Of a DNA stretch of 64,000 nucleotides, positions 52,560 through 64,000 are shown piece by piece. The notes beneath the pieces are model-generated. The model did not search any database. It worked only from the letters and a program-made list of their open reading frames with translations, and was not told the DNA's origin. Each line of letters opens with the position of its first letter. Position 1 is the first letter of the stretch. Source of the stretch: Dastarcus helophoroides. Its lineage: Eukaryota; Arthropoda; Insecta; Coleoptera; Bothrideridae. The stretch is from the NCBI GenBank assembly GCA_028583605.1, contig CM053327.1:28570626-28634625 (forward strand). Direction: 5' to 3'. A program made the position numbers and the translations under genes.

Positions 52560-55400
52560 GTGGAGAAAAAACACTAATTTGGAAAAAATTTTGAAAATCT
52601 CAACTTTTTTCTTGATATTTCAATTTTAAATTCGAAATTTTAAGATTAAAGTCAAAATTTTGAGAAAAAAGTCGAAATTTCGAGAAACAAATTCAAAATT
52701 TTGAGAAAAAGGTGAACATTCCGAGAAAAAAATGGAAATTACGACGTCAAAATTTCTAAAAAAAAATTTGTTTCGTTGATGTTCTTTCTACGCCTTTGTA
52801 ATCTGCTAAAATAGGTCATAAAAATACTCAACGAAACTGAACAAACTTTGCTACAACGATTACTTTTTTAATTGTCTCATTATCACTATCAGAAATCATC
52901 TTAATGGAAACATTTGCTGACAAAACTTTCACAGAAAACACAGGAAAATATAAATCTCATACTTGGTAACTGTCGAAAACAGTGTTGCCAGGTTTCTGTT
53001 TTTGGAAAGTTCGAATTTTTCTTCGAAATTTCCACTTTAATCTTGGAATTTTTACTTTTTTCTTAAAATTTCGACTTTTTTCTTAAAATTTCGACTTTTT
53101 TCTCAAAAATTCGACTTTTATCAAGAAATCTCGACTTTAAACTCAAAATTGCGACTCTTTTCTCGAAATTCAAAGATTAAAATCGAAATTTTAACTTCAA
53201 TCGTGAGATTTTGACTTTAAACTCAAAATTTCGTCTTTTTCTCGAAATTTGGATTTAAATCGCAAAATTTTCAAAAAAAGTCAAAATTTTTGTACTTAGT
53301 AATTGAATTTAGTGAACGTAAACTACTACACGGCACAGAAAAAACATCAATTCTCAAAATATCTCAAAAATTCGACTTTTATCTCAAAATTTCGATTTTT
53401 TTTTTCAAAAATCTAACTTTTGTCTCAAAATTTTGACTTGTAAACTCAATTTGAAGATTTTTTTTTTCGAAATTCTAAGATTAAAATCGAAATTTCAACT
53501 TTAATCTCGAATAACTCAATATTTCGAAACTTTCTCGAAATTTGGATTGATATTCCAAAATTTTCAGAAAAAGGCGAAATTTTGGTAATCACAAATTAAA
53601 TTTAGTGAACGTACTCTACTACACGGTACAGAAAAAAACATCAATTTGGAAAAAAAAATTTATAAGTCTCGATCTTTTTCTCGAAATTTCGACTTTTTTC
53701 TCAAAAATTCGACTTTTATTTTAAAATTTTGACTTGTAAACTCTATTTTAAGATTTTTTCTCGAAATTCCAAAATTTAAATCGAAATATGAAATTTAATC
53801 TCGAGATTTCGACTTTAAACTCGAAATATCGCCTTTTTCTCGAAATTTCGATTTTAAATCGCAAAATTTTCAGAAAAAGCCAAAATTTTGGTAATCATAA
53901 ATTGAATTTGGTGAATACACGGCACAGAAAAAACATCAATTTGAAAAAAAAATGTTTATAAGTCTCGATTTTTTCTCGACATTTCGACTTTTTTCTCAAA
54001 AATTCGACTTTTATCTCAAAATGTCAACTTTTTTCTCAAAATTTCGACTTTAGTCTCAAAATTTTGACTTGCAAACTCGATTTTAAGACTTTTTTCTCGA
54101 AATCCCAAGATTAAAATCAAAATTTCAACTTTAATTTCGAGATTTCGACTTTAAACTCAAAATTTCGTCTTTTTCTAGAAATGTCGACCTAAATCGCAAA
54201 ATTTTCAGAAAAAGCCGAAATTTTTGTAATTATAAATTGAATTTAGTGAACGTACACTACTGCACGGCACAGAAACAAAAATCAGTTTGGAAAAAAAGTT
54301 TCGATTTTTTTCTCGAAATTTCGACTTCTTTTTTAAAAATTCGACTTCTAGATCAAAATTTTGGCTTTTTTCCAAAAATTCGACTTTTAGCTCGAGATTA
54401 TGACTTGTAAATTCGATTTTAAAACTTTTTTCTCGAAATTAAAAGATTAAAATCGAAATTTCAAATTTAATCTCGAGATTTAGACTTTAAACTCGAAACT
54501 TCGCCTTTTTTTCAAAATTTCAACTTAAATCACAAAACTTTTAGAAAAAGCCGAAATTTTGGTAATTATAAATTGAATTTAGGGAACGTACCCTATTACA
54601 AAGCACACAAAAAAACATCAATTTGGAAAAAAAAGTTTAGATTTTTCTAAAAATTTCGCATTTTTTTCAAAAATTCGACCATCTCAAAATTTTGCTTTTT
54701 TCCCAAAAATTCGACTTCTATCTCAGAATTTCGTTTTTTCCTAAAAATTCGACTTTAAGACTTTAATCTCGAGATTTCGACTCGAAATTTCGTCTTCTGT
54801 CAAATTTCGACTAAAATCACAAATTTTTCAAAAAAAGCCGAAATTTTGGTAATTATAAATTGAATTTAATGAACGTACCCTATTACCAATATTGTTAGGA
54901 AAGGGATATGGTGGGGCGCAGCTGACATGTGTTTAACATTATCATAGAGTATGGAAATTTCGAGATTAAAGTCAAATTTTCAACAAAAAAATTCAAAATT
55001 TCAGAACTAAAGTCGACATTTTGACATTAAAGTCAAAATTTCAAGAAAAAAATCAAAATTTCGAGAAGAAAGTCGAAATTTCAAGAAAAAGGTGAATATT
55101 TCGAGAAAAATAGAAATTTCGATTTTAGAGTCGAATTAATTTAGAGTCCAACTTTCTAAAAAAAATTATTTAATTGATGTCCTTTCCACGCCTTCGTAAT
55201 CTGCTAAAAGAGCTTATAAAAATACTCAACGAAACTGAAAAAACTTTGCTGCGTCGATTACTTTTTTAATTGTCTGATTATCACTATCAGAAATCATCTT
55301 AATGGGAACATTTGCTGGCAAAACTTTCGCAGAAAAGACGGGAAAATATAAATCTGACGCTTAATAACTGTCAAAAAGAGTGTTGCCAGATTTCTGTTAC
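52560..55400. repeat. Strand-switching AT array bounded by direct repeats
   Basis: About 240 bp of unique-looking sequence (ACTCAACGAAACTGAA, TTATCACTATCAGAAATCAT, GTTGCCAG) occurs directly repeated at about 52775-53005 and 55170-55400. A-rich GTCGAAATTT DNA precedes each copy (52600-52760, 54955-55140), whereas the DNA between, 53010-54880, is T-rich. Confidence 0.75.
53305..54870. repeat. About 290-336-bp tandem repeat, six landmarks
   Basis: ATTGAATTTAGTGAACGTA-type landmarks lie at about 53305, 53598, 53904, 54239, 54575 and 54862 (spacings 293, 306, 335, 336, 287). Most are followed by CTACTACACGGCACAGAAAA and CATCAATTTGG. Units differ mainly in the number of AAATTTCGACTTTT blocks they hold. 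Confidence 0.78.
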
Positions 55401-56222
55401 AAAATTTCTTCAAGCGTGCTCAAAAATTCTTCAAAAAATGGGGGAAAATCAAAAATACATGCATATTTAGCAAAGTATAATTTTATTAAAATCAAACTAT
55501 TTATTTAAAAATATTCCTTTTAAAGATAAAAGTTTGTAAATTTCACTAAATCCAAATACGTTTTATGCACTTTCATTTTGGAAATTATTGTGTAAAGTAC
55601 AAAAAATTTAAAATGTTTTTTGGAATTATATGTTTTTTATTTTGAAAAACATTCATGGACCCCAAATATACAAACATTATTATAAATCAAAATTTCAACC
55701 AGAAAAACTTGAAATTTTAGAAAATTATTCTAGCTAAAACTCTACAATTTCGAAAAAAGACCAAATCTTGAATTTACAGAGAATATTTTTGCCAAAAAAG
55801 AAAATAAATTGAACGTTTCAATACATACTGAATTGACAATTTGCAAAAATGTTCTTTCGAATTTTTAACACTTTGGATTGAAATGCGAAAAAAGAATTGA
55901 GATGCGAAAAAAATCTAAATTTCTATAAAAAATCCTATAGGCAGTTTAAATTAAAATTTCTAATTAAAACCGAAAGAATCAAATCAATAAACAAAACATT
56001 TAATTAAAAAAATCGAACTGGTTTTACCTTAAGAAATTTTTTAATTTTGTTCTTAACTTTCCTTGTAATTTACAAGAAAAAATATAGAGAAAATAATTCA
56101 AATTTTGAAAAAAAGTAAGAACGAAACTAGGTTTAATAAAGTAATAAAAGGAAACAAAGTAACAAATGAAGGTGTGAATTTTCTGAAACATGAAGAAGTT
56201 TCAAAAAAAAATCTGGTTTAAG
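55401..56222. other. AT-rich, no recognised gene
   Basis: Degenerate A-rich sequence, less regular than the preceding array. Confidence 0.35.
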
Positions 56223-56446
56223 CTGGATCCACATCAATAAAAATTTGTGCGGTGTGTTGTATTTGTCCCAAAAAGTTGGGTTATATTAACGATTTTTGCA
56301 CTGCATTTAAAGCACACAAAGGAATTTGTTACTATAAGACACAAAGTAACTATTTACGCCACAAAATAAGTAACCTTGCTGAAAAATATGTTTTTTAAAT
56401 TCCAAAATATAACGCCCAACTTAAATTTTTATTGATGTGGATTCAG
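56223..56446. mobile_element. 224-bp MITE-like element
   Basis: CTGGATCCACATCAATAAAA at 56223 is mirrored by TTTTATTGATGTGGATTCAG ending at 56446 (one mismatch in the first 20 bases), with AATTT following inward on both sides. No clear target duplication, so the superfamily is undetermined. Confidence 0.65.
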
Positions 56447-56819
56447 TTTTATGTAGGAAAATTTATATCGCAATTTCTAGATCATTCAAAATAGGTTAAC
56501 TTAAACTACACATTTCGAAGAAAAAAAGGACGTTTTCGAATTAATACCGGAAATTCTTGCGAAAAAGTTGAAGTATTAACCGATAGAAGTTTTAAAAACT
56601 TTGTCGGAAAAAAGTTAAGATAAAGAAAATAAAATATAAAACGAAAATGTACGCTAGGAATTTTGAGAAGAGTCGAAATGTTAACAGAATACACGAAATG
56701 TATTTAAAAAAAAAATATTATTATGAAATCGAATCCATTAAAGTCGCAATTTTGAAAAATAACAACCAACATTTTCATAAAAAGTCAACATTTTGGACTA
56801 ACCCAAAATTTGAATTTTA

Positions 56820-57605
56820 AGAAAAGAAGAAAAAGAGGAAGGGTTGAAGAAAACAGAAGAAGAAATAGAAAAAAAGCCGAAGAAGAAGAAAATAGGGAAA
56901 GGAGAAGAATAAGAAGAAGAGGAAAAAGAAGAAGAGAAGAGGGGAGAATAAGAGGAAGAAGAAGAGGGAAGAGAAGAAGTAGAGGGAAGAGAAGAAGAAG
57001 AGGGAAGAGAAGAAGAAGAGGGAAGAGAAGAAGTAGAGGGAAGAGAAGAAGACGAAGAGGTAAGAGAAGAAGAAGAGGCAAGAGAAAAAGAAGAAGAGGG
57101 AAGACAAAAAGAAGCAGAAGAAGGAGAAGAAGAAGAGGCAAGAGATGAAGACGAAGAGGTAAGATAAGAAGAAGAGGGAAGAGAAAAAGAAGAAGAGGGA
57201 AGAGAAAAAGAAGAAGAGGGAAGAGAAAAAGAAGAAGAGGGAAGAGAAAAAGAAGCGGGAAAAGGAGAAGAAGAAGAGGGAAGATATGAAGACGAAGAGG
57301 TAAGAGAAGAAGAAAAGGGAAGAGAAAAATAAGAAGAGGGAAGAGAAAAAGAAGCGGGAGAAGGAGAAGAAGAAGAGGGAAGATATGAAGACGAAGAGGT
57401 AAGAGAAGAAGAGGGAAGAGAAGAAGAAGTTGGAGAAGGAGAAGAAGCGGCAGCAGGAGAATAAAAACGGGGAAGAGAAGAAGAAGAAAAAGAAGAGGAA
57501 AAGAAGACGAAGAACATGAAGAAAAAGAAGACGAAGAACATGAAGAAAAAGAAGAAGCAGAGGAAGAAAAAGAAGCGAAAGAAGCAGAAGAAGATAAAAA
57601 ATAAT
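56820..57605. repeat. Purine-only GAAGAAGAGGGAAGAGAA array
   Basis: About 780 bp that is almost entirely A and G on the plus strand, with recurring GAAGAAGAGGGAAGAGAA and GAAGACGAAGAGGTAAGA blocks. Several frames are open for 96-247 codons (Ser-rich or Leu-rich on minus, Arg/Lys/Glu-rich on plus); none has non-repeat content. Confidence 0.9.
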
Positions 57606-58839
57606 AATAAAAAACTTTCAGTTGTCCCTTAAACTGGCCAATCCCGGGAAAGAAAGTATACCTTTTTGTTTTTTTGGGGGGAAGGAGTAAATATTCTAAC
57701 CAGGGTGCCTCAGATGAATCTACACTTCAGAAAAATCAACTAACGTCAGTGCAAATTAAAATTAGGATATCTGGTTAAATTTATTTTGCTTTTTTGCCCA
57801 AATAACACATTTTATTTTATTTTTTTAAGTTTAATCCATTCGCAACCTTACCTAATTACCTGTTTTGATGATTTAGTTAGGACTCTATCGAACTAAACTC
57901 CAAGGTTTCAAATTAAGCTTTTCCTTTTTCGAGAATTACGAAAGAGCTTGCAGTAATCGATAAAAATGTGTTTTCGAATCTAAATGAAGCCATAAATTTG
58001 AACCTAATTCGTCAAGCAACCGTTGCATGCAAAGCGCATTAGTGCGATATCTTTATGGAAATAAGGGAACATGTTGAATACACAGTGTGAATCAGAGCGA
58101 TCCGAAAAGATAATAGAGTTTTAATGTATTTAAGAGGAACACGCTAAATGTCTGGAGGCGGTTCTCTCGGTGATCTCAAATTCAACTCGAGCAAGGGTTC
58201 TTCTTTATCCACCGAGGTTATGTGTGTGCTGAAATTTAATTTTCGTGGTAGCTACACTAACCACATTATAAGATACCCTTGCTTTGATTGAAACGCTTGC
58301 CATGATAATGGCAACTTGGGAACACAGTCGTCAACTGCATAAATAACAATGAAGGATTTCCTTCATTTTTTTTTGTATGGGTCATTTTTAGGGACATCCA
58401 ATCCGACAATTTCTTGATAGGGGAAGTTTTTTAAACTATATCTCAATTTTGTTCCTTTATATATTAAGTTTCTATTCTGTGTAAATAAAACCTAACCTAT
58501 TTATTGACAGATGTCATGAGGTAATAAGGAATTGTTATATGTCACATTGGTTAATGTCGAATTTGAAAAAAGACATTTTTGTATTTTTCATTTACGGGGA
58601 TTTTGCATACCTTATGACTCTGCCAATTGCGGGTTGATAAGGGGTCCAGGAGTAGTATGAGGGAAGAAATAGGCTTGGAAAGGTTGCTGGGAATGGGACA
58701 ATGATTTCCCCCATATGGTCTTGGGAGATAAATCAAGACTTGCGTAGGCAGGGGCGCATCTCTGAAGTAGATCTGTTGTCTATCGGAATTATAGGCGAGG
58801 ATCTACCCGCTTCCATAGTGGAGACCGCAGCCGATGCAT
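57606..58839. other. No recognised gene; LINE tail fragment at 57815-57850
   Basis: TTTTTTTAAGTTTAATCCAT and TCGCAACC near 57822 match the inverted tail of the Jockey-like LINE (compare 30970). The remainder is ordinary AT-rich sequence. Confidence 0.4.
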
Positions 58840-58979
58840 TCCGCAGCAAAGGAAGACCACCATGGCCGGACGACATAAAGCGTATCGATTCCAACTGGAT
58901 GAACCCTGCTCAAGACAGGAGGGGATGGAAATTACTGCGAAAGGCTTTTGTCCAGCAGTGGACGAAAACAGCTGATTGA
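58840..58979 (+). pseudogene. RTE-like LINE C-terminal tail
   Basis: The end of the frame 58701-58979 reads GRPPWPDDIKRIDSNWMNPA then QDRRGWKLLRKAFVQQW. This is the extreme C-terminus of another insect RTE/BovB-like reverse transcriptase (GRPxxRWxDDIxR ... WMxxAQDRxxW ... AFVQQWT). No reverse-transcriptase core precedes it, so only the 3' end inserted or survived. Confidence 0.68.
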
Positions 58980-60879
58980 TGATGTTATTTTCATTTATGA
59001 ACCATTTGGATATTCTATTAAACATGATAGTGACAATATTAAAAAAGAAACGAAGCATTTACATATATTTTGCATGAAATTTTGCGAACCTTCTTTGAAA
59101 ATGTTTTTTTTTTCAAAGCATTGTATTTGTAAACTGCTTCGTTAGGACTTTTTCAATCTTTCGTTTAATTAAATTTCTTATGGTTGATACTTGAACTGAC
59201 ATTATTAAATGACCAAGCAAATTAGTACTTCCAAAATTGGTTTAGTGCCATCTGTGGTAGAAATATTAACTTTTTCAACAATTAAATGGTACATAACCTC
59301 ATTGACTGATACCCTGATGCGTATACCGATTCATTTCTCGTCAAGATTATTAATAGGTACAAAGGCATGAACAGAACAGCGTATACCCTACTGTGAGTGT
59401 CTATTACATCATCTCTTTAAAACCCATCTTAGCGGTTACGTGGTATAATGGTAAAAAAATAACGAGATAGTTAATGATTTGGAAACCGATTCGACAGATC
59501 ATTACGTTGACAAGAAGACGCTAATTCTAATGCGCCACTTTCACGCCAACTCTCTCAATCCGACGGGGAAACCCCCGAGGGATGCGTTCCGTATGAAACA
59601 AAAGGTGTCCAACTGTGTAACAGAAAGGTGGCGTGGTTATGACAAATGAGCCACGTTGCCCTTATCTACGGGAGATCGAACTTTGTTAATCAAGCGAAGG
59701 CCCACTAGGATGATTGCCGCCATAATATCGATAAATGTGATCGTCAGTTGTTGATAGCTCTATCTGTCAAGATACAAAAGCACCTGACAGATGGATAATG
59801 CTCGCTTGCGAACAATATCGACTGATTCATTAGAATCGTTACGGGATATATAACGTAATACGGAAAAATCGTTACTAAACTTGATTACTTCTATTATTTC
59901 TTACTGATGGAAACTCTACAAGTAAAAAATAATCCCTCATATAATAGAAATTCAAAAAATCAAGTTTCACGATACAAATGAAATTTTGATATAAACGTCA
60001 CAGGGGATTATAGCAGTTGAGTTTTAGGGGCTATTACAGCACCCCTGTCGTGTTGACAAGAGCAGCCTGGACATGTCAGAGCCACTACTTTTCACACAAA
60101 CGCCACGTAATTGGACGAGAATATCGACTATTTTATTAGATTCTACAGTCAAATCTCAAAGTCATAACAACGAAATATGAAGTTTCTCATTTCTCACGCC
60201 TCCACATTCTCAATATACACACAGAGATTAAAGTCGATTCGTTTGTTGAGCGCGGATATTCGGATATATCGAGAAGACGACCGACGGAACAAACATGTAG
60301 GTGAGGACGGACCAAGTTGACATGTTGAAACAAAACAAACTCTTTAAAAACAAAAGCTAGGACGTGACTCGGTAGTTGTCATGTCGCATGCAGTAGGCCG
60401 TGCCAGTTGCACGCCTCGTTAAACCTTCTTGTCAAATAATCCGGGGACATTATTGTTTTCTTTTCTCTTCCGTATCTGTTGCTGTTACTGATGTTTAGGT
60501 GTTTATAATGCAGAAAGCTGTCTCGTTCCTGTTTAGATTAAATCTTATTCACTGCAACTTAATTATTAACATTCAAAGCAGCAGTTTTGTTATAATTCTG
60601 GATATCGCTTAGACATCTTAGATCTTTAATTGTAGACCTTTACATTTTTACCACTCAATCAAAGACCATTGGTTCCTCCTTGAAATACAATTTGCACCAT
60701 TTGATATTGCTTGATATTTATCTTTTTAAATCACATCTCTAATTTTATATTGTAGTACTACAACCAATGAGTCCTAAAATGATCAAGTTGTGCACCATCC
60801 CTCTCTCAACAGTTGAACTTTTTTCCAGTTAAGAAATACTTCATTTCCTATCAGCTACTTTAGTCCAAGGTATGTGTGC
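58980..60879. other. No recognised gene
   Basis: About 1.9 kb of ordinary-complexity sequence, more balanced in base composition at 59500-60480. No long frame or RNA gene. Confidence 0.4.
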
Positions 60880-61176
60880 TCTAAGTCCAAGTCATCAGTT
60901 GAACGAATTGCTTTTTGAATGGAATTCGAAAGATACAATGTTTTGGGGTTAAGCTGCACAGTGCTCCAGCGTTTTGGTCTAAGTCCAAATCATCAGTTGA
61001 ACGAATTGCTTTTTGAATGAAATTCGAAAGATACAATGTTTTGGGGTTAAGCTGCACAGTGCTCCAGCGTTTTGGTCTAAGTCCAAGTTAAACTAAAACG
61101 CTGGAGCACTGTACAGCTTAACCCCAAAACATTGTCTCTTTCTAATTCCATTCAAAAAGCATTTCGTTCAACTGAG
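60880..61176. mobile_element. Foldback element FB-B with duplicated left arm
   Basis: A 98-bp unit (TCTAAGTCCAAGTCATCAGT ... CCAGCGTTTTGG) occurs twice in direct order at 60880-60977 and 60978-61075. An inverted copy of about 85 bp follows at about 61091-61175. Direct copies differ at very few bases; the inverted arm differs more. Confidence 0.85.
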
Positions 61177-62804
61177 GATAAAACCTTGAGACTCTCCAAA
61201 CACTGCCCACCAATGACGTGCCACTTTTTTTAGCATGATCCTTCCAAATCACTTCTCTGGACTATAAGGTCCAGGTTAGGACTGCTGTTTTCACCTCAGG
61301 AACTTATCCAAAACCTACAATAGCTCTTTTGAATTTCATTCAGATTAGTGGAGGATCCAGAATTCCGTGGAGGAATCCAAAATTAAACCAAACATAATGT
61401 GCTAATGTTTATTCCAGTGGCATGTTACCAATGGTAGCTACGGAAGTACAGCTTCCTTTGACGAATAAAAAATCTTAATTTTGGTGAAAACTTTGAGAAA
61501 CCCAACTAAATTTAGTAACAGAAATTTCCAATCTAATCTCAATATTTTGACTTCATATTGAAATTTTCAACGAGCGAATAGTCGAATATTCGAGTTTAAA
61601 CAAAATAACTCGTTTAAAAATGAAATTTTCAATTTCTTTTCGATTTTCGAGTTTAAGTCCAAATTTTGAGGAAAAAAAAATCACAATTTAGAGGTGCGAA
61701 AGCCTAAATTTCCAGAACAGCAGGTTAGTTCTAAATAACCTAAGTTTTAACTTTAAAGTCGACTTTGAAACCGAAATTTTGGGAAAAAAAATTGAAGTTT
61801 AAATTAGGAATATTGAGAAAAAAGCAAAAATCTGGAAAAAAAGGTAAATCTATTACCATAAGCTTTCTCAAAATTTCGACTTTTTCTAGAATTTGGAAGT
61901 TTTGGGGGATGTTTCTATAGAATATTCAAGTAAACTCAATATTTCAATATTAAAATAAACATCTTCAAATATTTTTTACATAAATTTCTATTTTTTAGGT
62001 GTTACTTTTCTAAAAATCCGGACTTTAAACTTCATTTTTTAATTTTTTGAAATTATAGAAAAATAATGAAAATTTCAAACGAAAAAGTAAAATTTTTTAA
62101 TGATACTGAAAATTTTTATTTACAGTGAAAACTTTGAATGAAAACCCAAATCTAAAAAATGCTTTTGAATTAAACCTTGAAATTTCAAAATTTTTGACCA
62201 AAAACTTAAGCTTTTCTCGAACTTGGAATTTGTTCACAATCTTTTTAGCTACAACTGAAAATTTTTTACTTTTCTTGTTAAAATTTCAACTTTTTTTTCG
62301 AAAATTCGTCGTTGATCCCAATATTTCAATGAATTCCTAGAACATATTTAAATTTAGAAGATGAAATTCCGTATTTTATACAATGTTTTACTTTTTCTAT
62401 AAAAATTGATTGAAATTTGTATGAAAATGGGTAAAATTTGTATGCCATACGTTACACATGTCTAGTAACTCTACTATCTTTTACCCAACGTAAGCTGAGT
62501 CTTGCAGACAGATATTCAGAATATTTAGAAGTTTCGAAGCAAATTAGGATTTGGTTAATTTTTTCTTTACAAAGTTTTTGAAATCAAACACGAAAAACCT
62601 AACCAACACTAATTAACAGTTTTTTATATCAAAAAAGATCCTACAGAAGAATTAAATTTCCAGTTTCTGGAAAATTAAGAATTTCTGATTTGTAAATTTT
62701 AAATCATTGAGTTACCAAGTGACTGCTATCGAAAGTTTTCAGATAAGAAGAAGCCTAAATGACAATCTAAGATAAAGAAGGAATATTAAGAGAACATTAT
62801 TTTT
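61177..62804. other. AT-rich with GTCGAAATTT-like low-complexity part
   Basis: 61480-62340 is low-complexity of the same general type; the rest is ordinary. AGTGGAGGATCCAGAATTCC near 61345 resembles a hAT end but no partner was found. The 71-codon frame at 62125 is composition-driven. Confidence 0.4.
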
Positions 62805-63020
62805 TGTTTATTAATTTTATTTAACATTTCTTTGGCCCAGTTTGGAAATATTTAAATTTTTATTGTTTGTTGACAATATTCTAAAACGGTTTTCGAAATA
62901 TTTAAATTTTTATTGTTTGTTGACAATATTCGAAAACTGTTTTAGAATATTGTCAACAAACAATAAAAATTTAAATATTTCCAAACTGCCCGAAGAAATG
63001 TTAAATAAAATTAATAAACA
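62805..63020. mobile_element. Foldback element FB-A, copy 2
   Basis: Inverted arms from TGTTTATTAATTTTATTTAA (62805) to its mirror ending near 63020, sharing ACATTTCTTYGGCCCAGTTT and AATATTTAAATTTTTATTGT with copy 1 (20885-21120). The loop contains an extra direct copy of the arm segment ATATTTAAATTTTTATTGTT. Beyond the right arm, CGGTCAATAAGAGTTCACCA and TGAAGAAT match the flank of copy 1. Confidence 0.83.
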
Positions 63021-63140
63021 TAATCTTTTCGGTCAATAAGAGTTCACCATGAAGAATAACATTAATTTTTGTTGCAATTTTGATATAAAACTTAAATTTA
63101 AGAGACAACTTTGCCTCACACTACCTTGTTTTTACGCGAA

Positions 63141-63703
63141 CTTGAGTTCACGTGACTTTGAGTTCACGTGACTTTGAGTTCATGTGACCTAGAGCTCACG
63201 TGACCTAGAGCTCACGTGACCTTGCGCTCACATGTTCTTGAAATCACGTGCTCTAAACTCACGCAAAGTAGAACTCAAGTGACCTTGATCTTTCGCGACC
63301 TTCAACTCACGTTACCTCCTTCTAACTTGACCTTAGATTGAGCCTGCGTAATCCTTAACTTGGGTGACCTTGAAGTCAGCGAACCTGTTTTAATTTGACT
63401 TTGAACCTACGCGACCTAGAACTCATGTGAGCTTAAATTCACATGACTTTTAATTCACGTGATCTCGAACTCTCGTGACCTTGATAACGCGTGACCTTGA
63501 TATCGCGTGACCTTGAGCTCACCTGACATTGATCCTATGTGACCTTGATCCTATGTGACCTTGATCTCATGTGGCCTTGATGCTATGTGACCTTGATCTT
63601 GCGTGACCTTGATTTCACATGCCCTTGAAGTCGCGCGAAATTGATCTCACGTGACATTTATCTCACGTGACCTTAAACCAATCTAATCTTGAACCCACGT
63701 GAC
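63141..63703. repeat. 16-bp minisatellite built on CACGTG
   Basis: Unit close to CTTGAGNTCACGTGAC, about 35 units. Exact CACGTG at 63149, 63165, 63197, 63213, 63245, 63456, 63648, 63664 and 63696, with spacings that are multiples of 16 apart from one 3-bp shift. Most other units hold one-base variants such as CATGTG or CGCGTG. CACGTG, and especially GTCACGTGAC, is a classic bHLH (E-box) binding site; binding is not shown. Confidence 0.88.
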
Positions 63704-64000
63704 TCTTCGAAAGATCATAGAAAACTTTTTCGAAATGGAAAAACAGAAGAGATTATATTTCTTCTTTATTTCTTTCCTAAGTTCTTTAACTGTAACCAAG
63801 AAATGTTTACTTTAATCTCATAATTTTCAACTGCAAATTTTCCAATTTTTCAAGTCAAAATTTTGAGAACTAGAAATTATTCTTAAAATTTTTTTTATCT
63901 AATTTTTGAATTTAAGACTTAAAAATTTCGAATTCAGGACTTTCACATTTCAAATTGAATCTCGTAATTTCCTCCTTAAAGCCCACATTTTAGAAAAGAA
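63704..64000. other. AT-rich, no feature
   Basis: Return to AAATTTT-type low-complexity sequence. Confidence 0.4.

Noticed and set aside
56785..57541. Ser-rich 247-codon and related frames
   Set aside because: Composition effect of the purine array; every frame without stops is open.
59430..59470. tRNA-like GCGGTTACGTGGTATAATGG
   Set aside because: No cloverleaf arms or T-loop sequence follow.

Overview
This window looks like nuclear DNA from an arthropod, most likely an insect. The signs are very AT-rich intergenic sequence, an insect-style Tc1/mariner transposase, Ty3/gypsy, Jockey-like and RTE-like retroelement remains, several hAT elements with clean 8-bp target duplications, and one spliced exon of a host gene. 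Nothing suggests a prokaryote: there are no operons, ribosome binding sites, rRNA, tRNA or CRISPR. The species cannot be read from the sequence.

Layout. 713-8930 is an 8.2-kb hAT-type element filled with degenerate GTCGAAATTT-type low-complexity DNA and higher-order tandem repeats. 9841-16425 is a three-level nest: a hAT element with transposase remnants, a second hAT inside it, and a long-TIR mariner-like element with an intact 355-aa transposase inside that. 17550-25000 holds a dispersed repeat family, a 900-bp hAT MITE, a T-rich low-complexity block and a 236-bp foldback element. 26223-27880 is the 3' end of a LINE whose AAG tail runs into a 1.3-kb hexanucleotide array. 29165-33500 is a pile-up of gypsy fragments (LTR, integrase, protease) and a 5'-truncated Jockey-like LINE. 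36211-36958 (minus) is the only convincing host exon: a Pro/Ser-rich C-terminal exon with an upstream splice acceptor and a downstream AATAAA. 37848-41257 is another hAT-type element carrying a 281-bp satellite. 45936-48243 is an RTE-like LINE split by a 1.1-kb TIR element. 52177-52504 is a probable solo LTR. 52560-55400 is a strand-switching AT array. 56820-57600 is a purine-rich array. 60880-63020 has two foldback structures, and 63141-63703 is a 16-bp minisatellite built on CACGTG.

Main idea. The GTCGAAATTT low-complexity DNA fills much of the window. In three cases (713-8930, 10725-16075, 37848-41257) it lies inside hAT-type ends with 8-bp duplications, two exact and one 7/8. This suggests non-autonomous hAT elements that carry and disperse satellite-forming DNA. 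A clean three-copy 20-bp array at 43683-43742 may show the ancestral unit. The very long Ser, Phe/Val, Leu/Arg and Lys/Thr reading frames over 26420-27960 are artefacts of the hexanucleotide array and are not annotated as genes.
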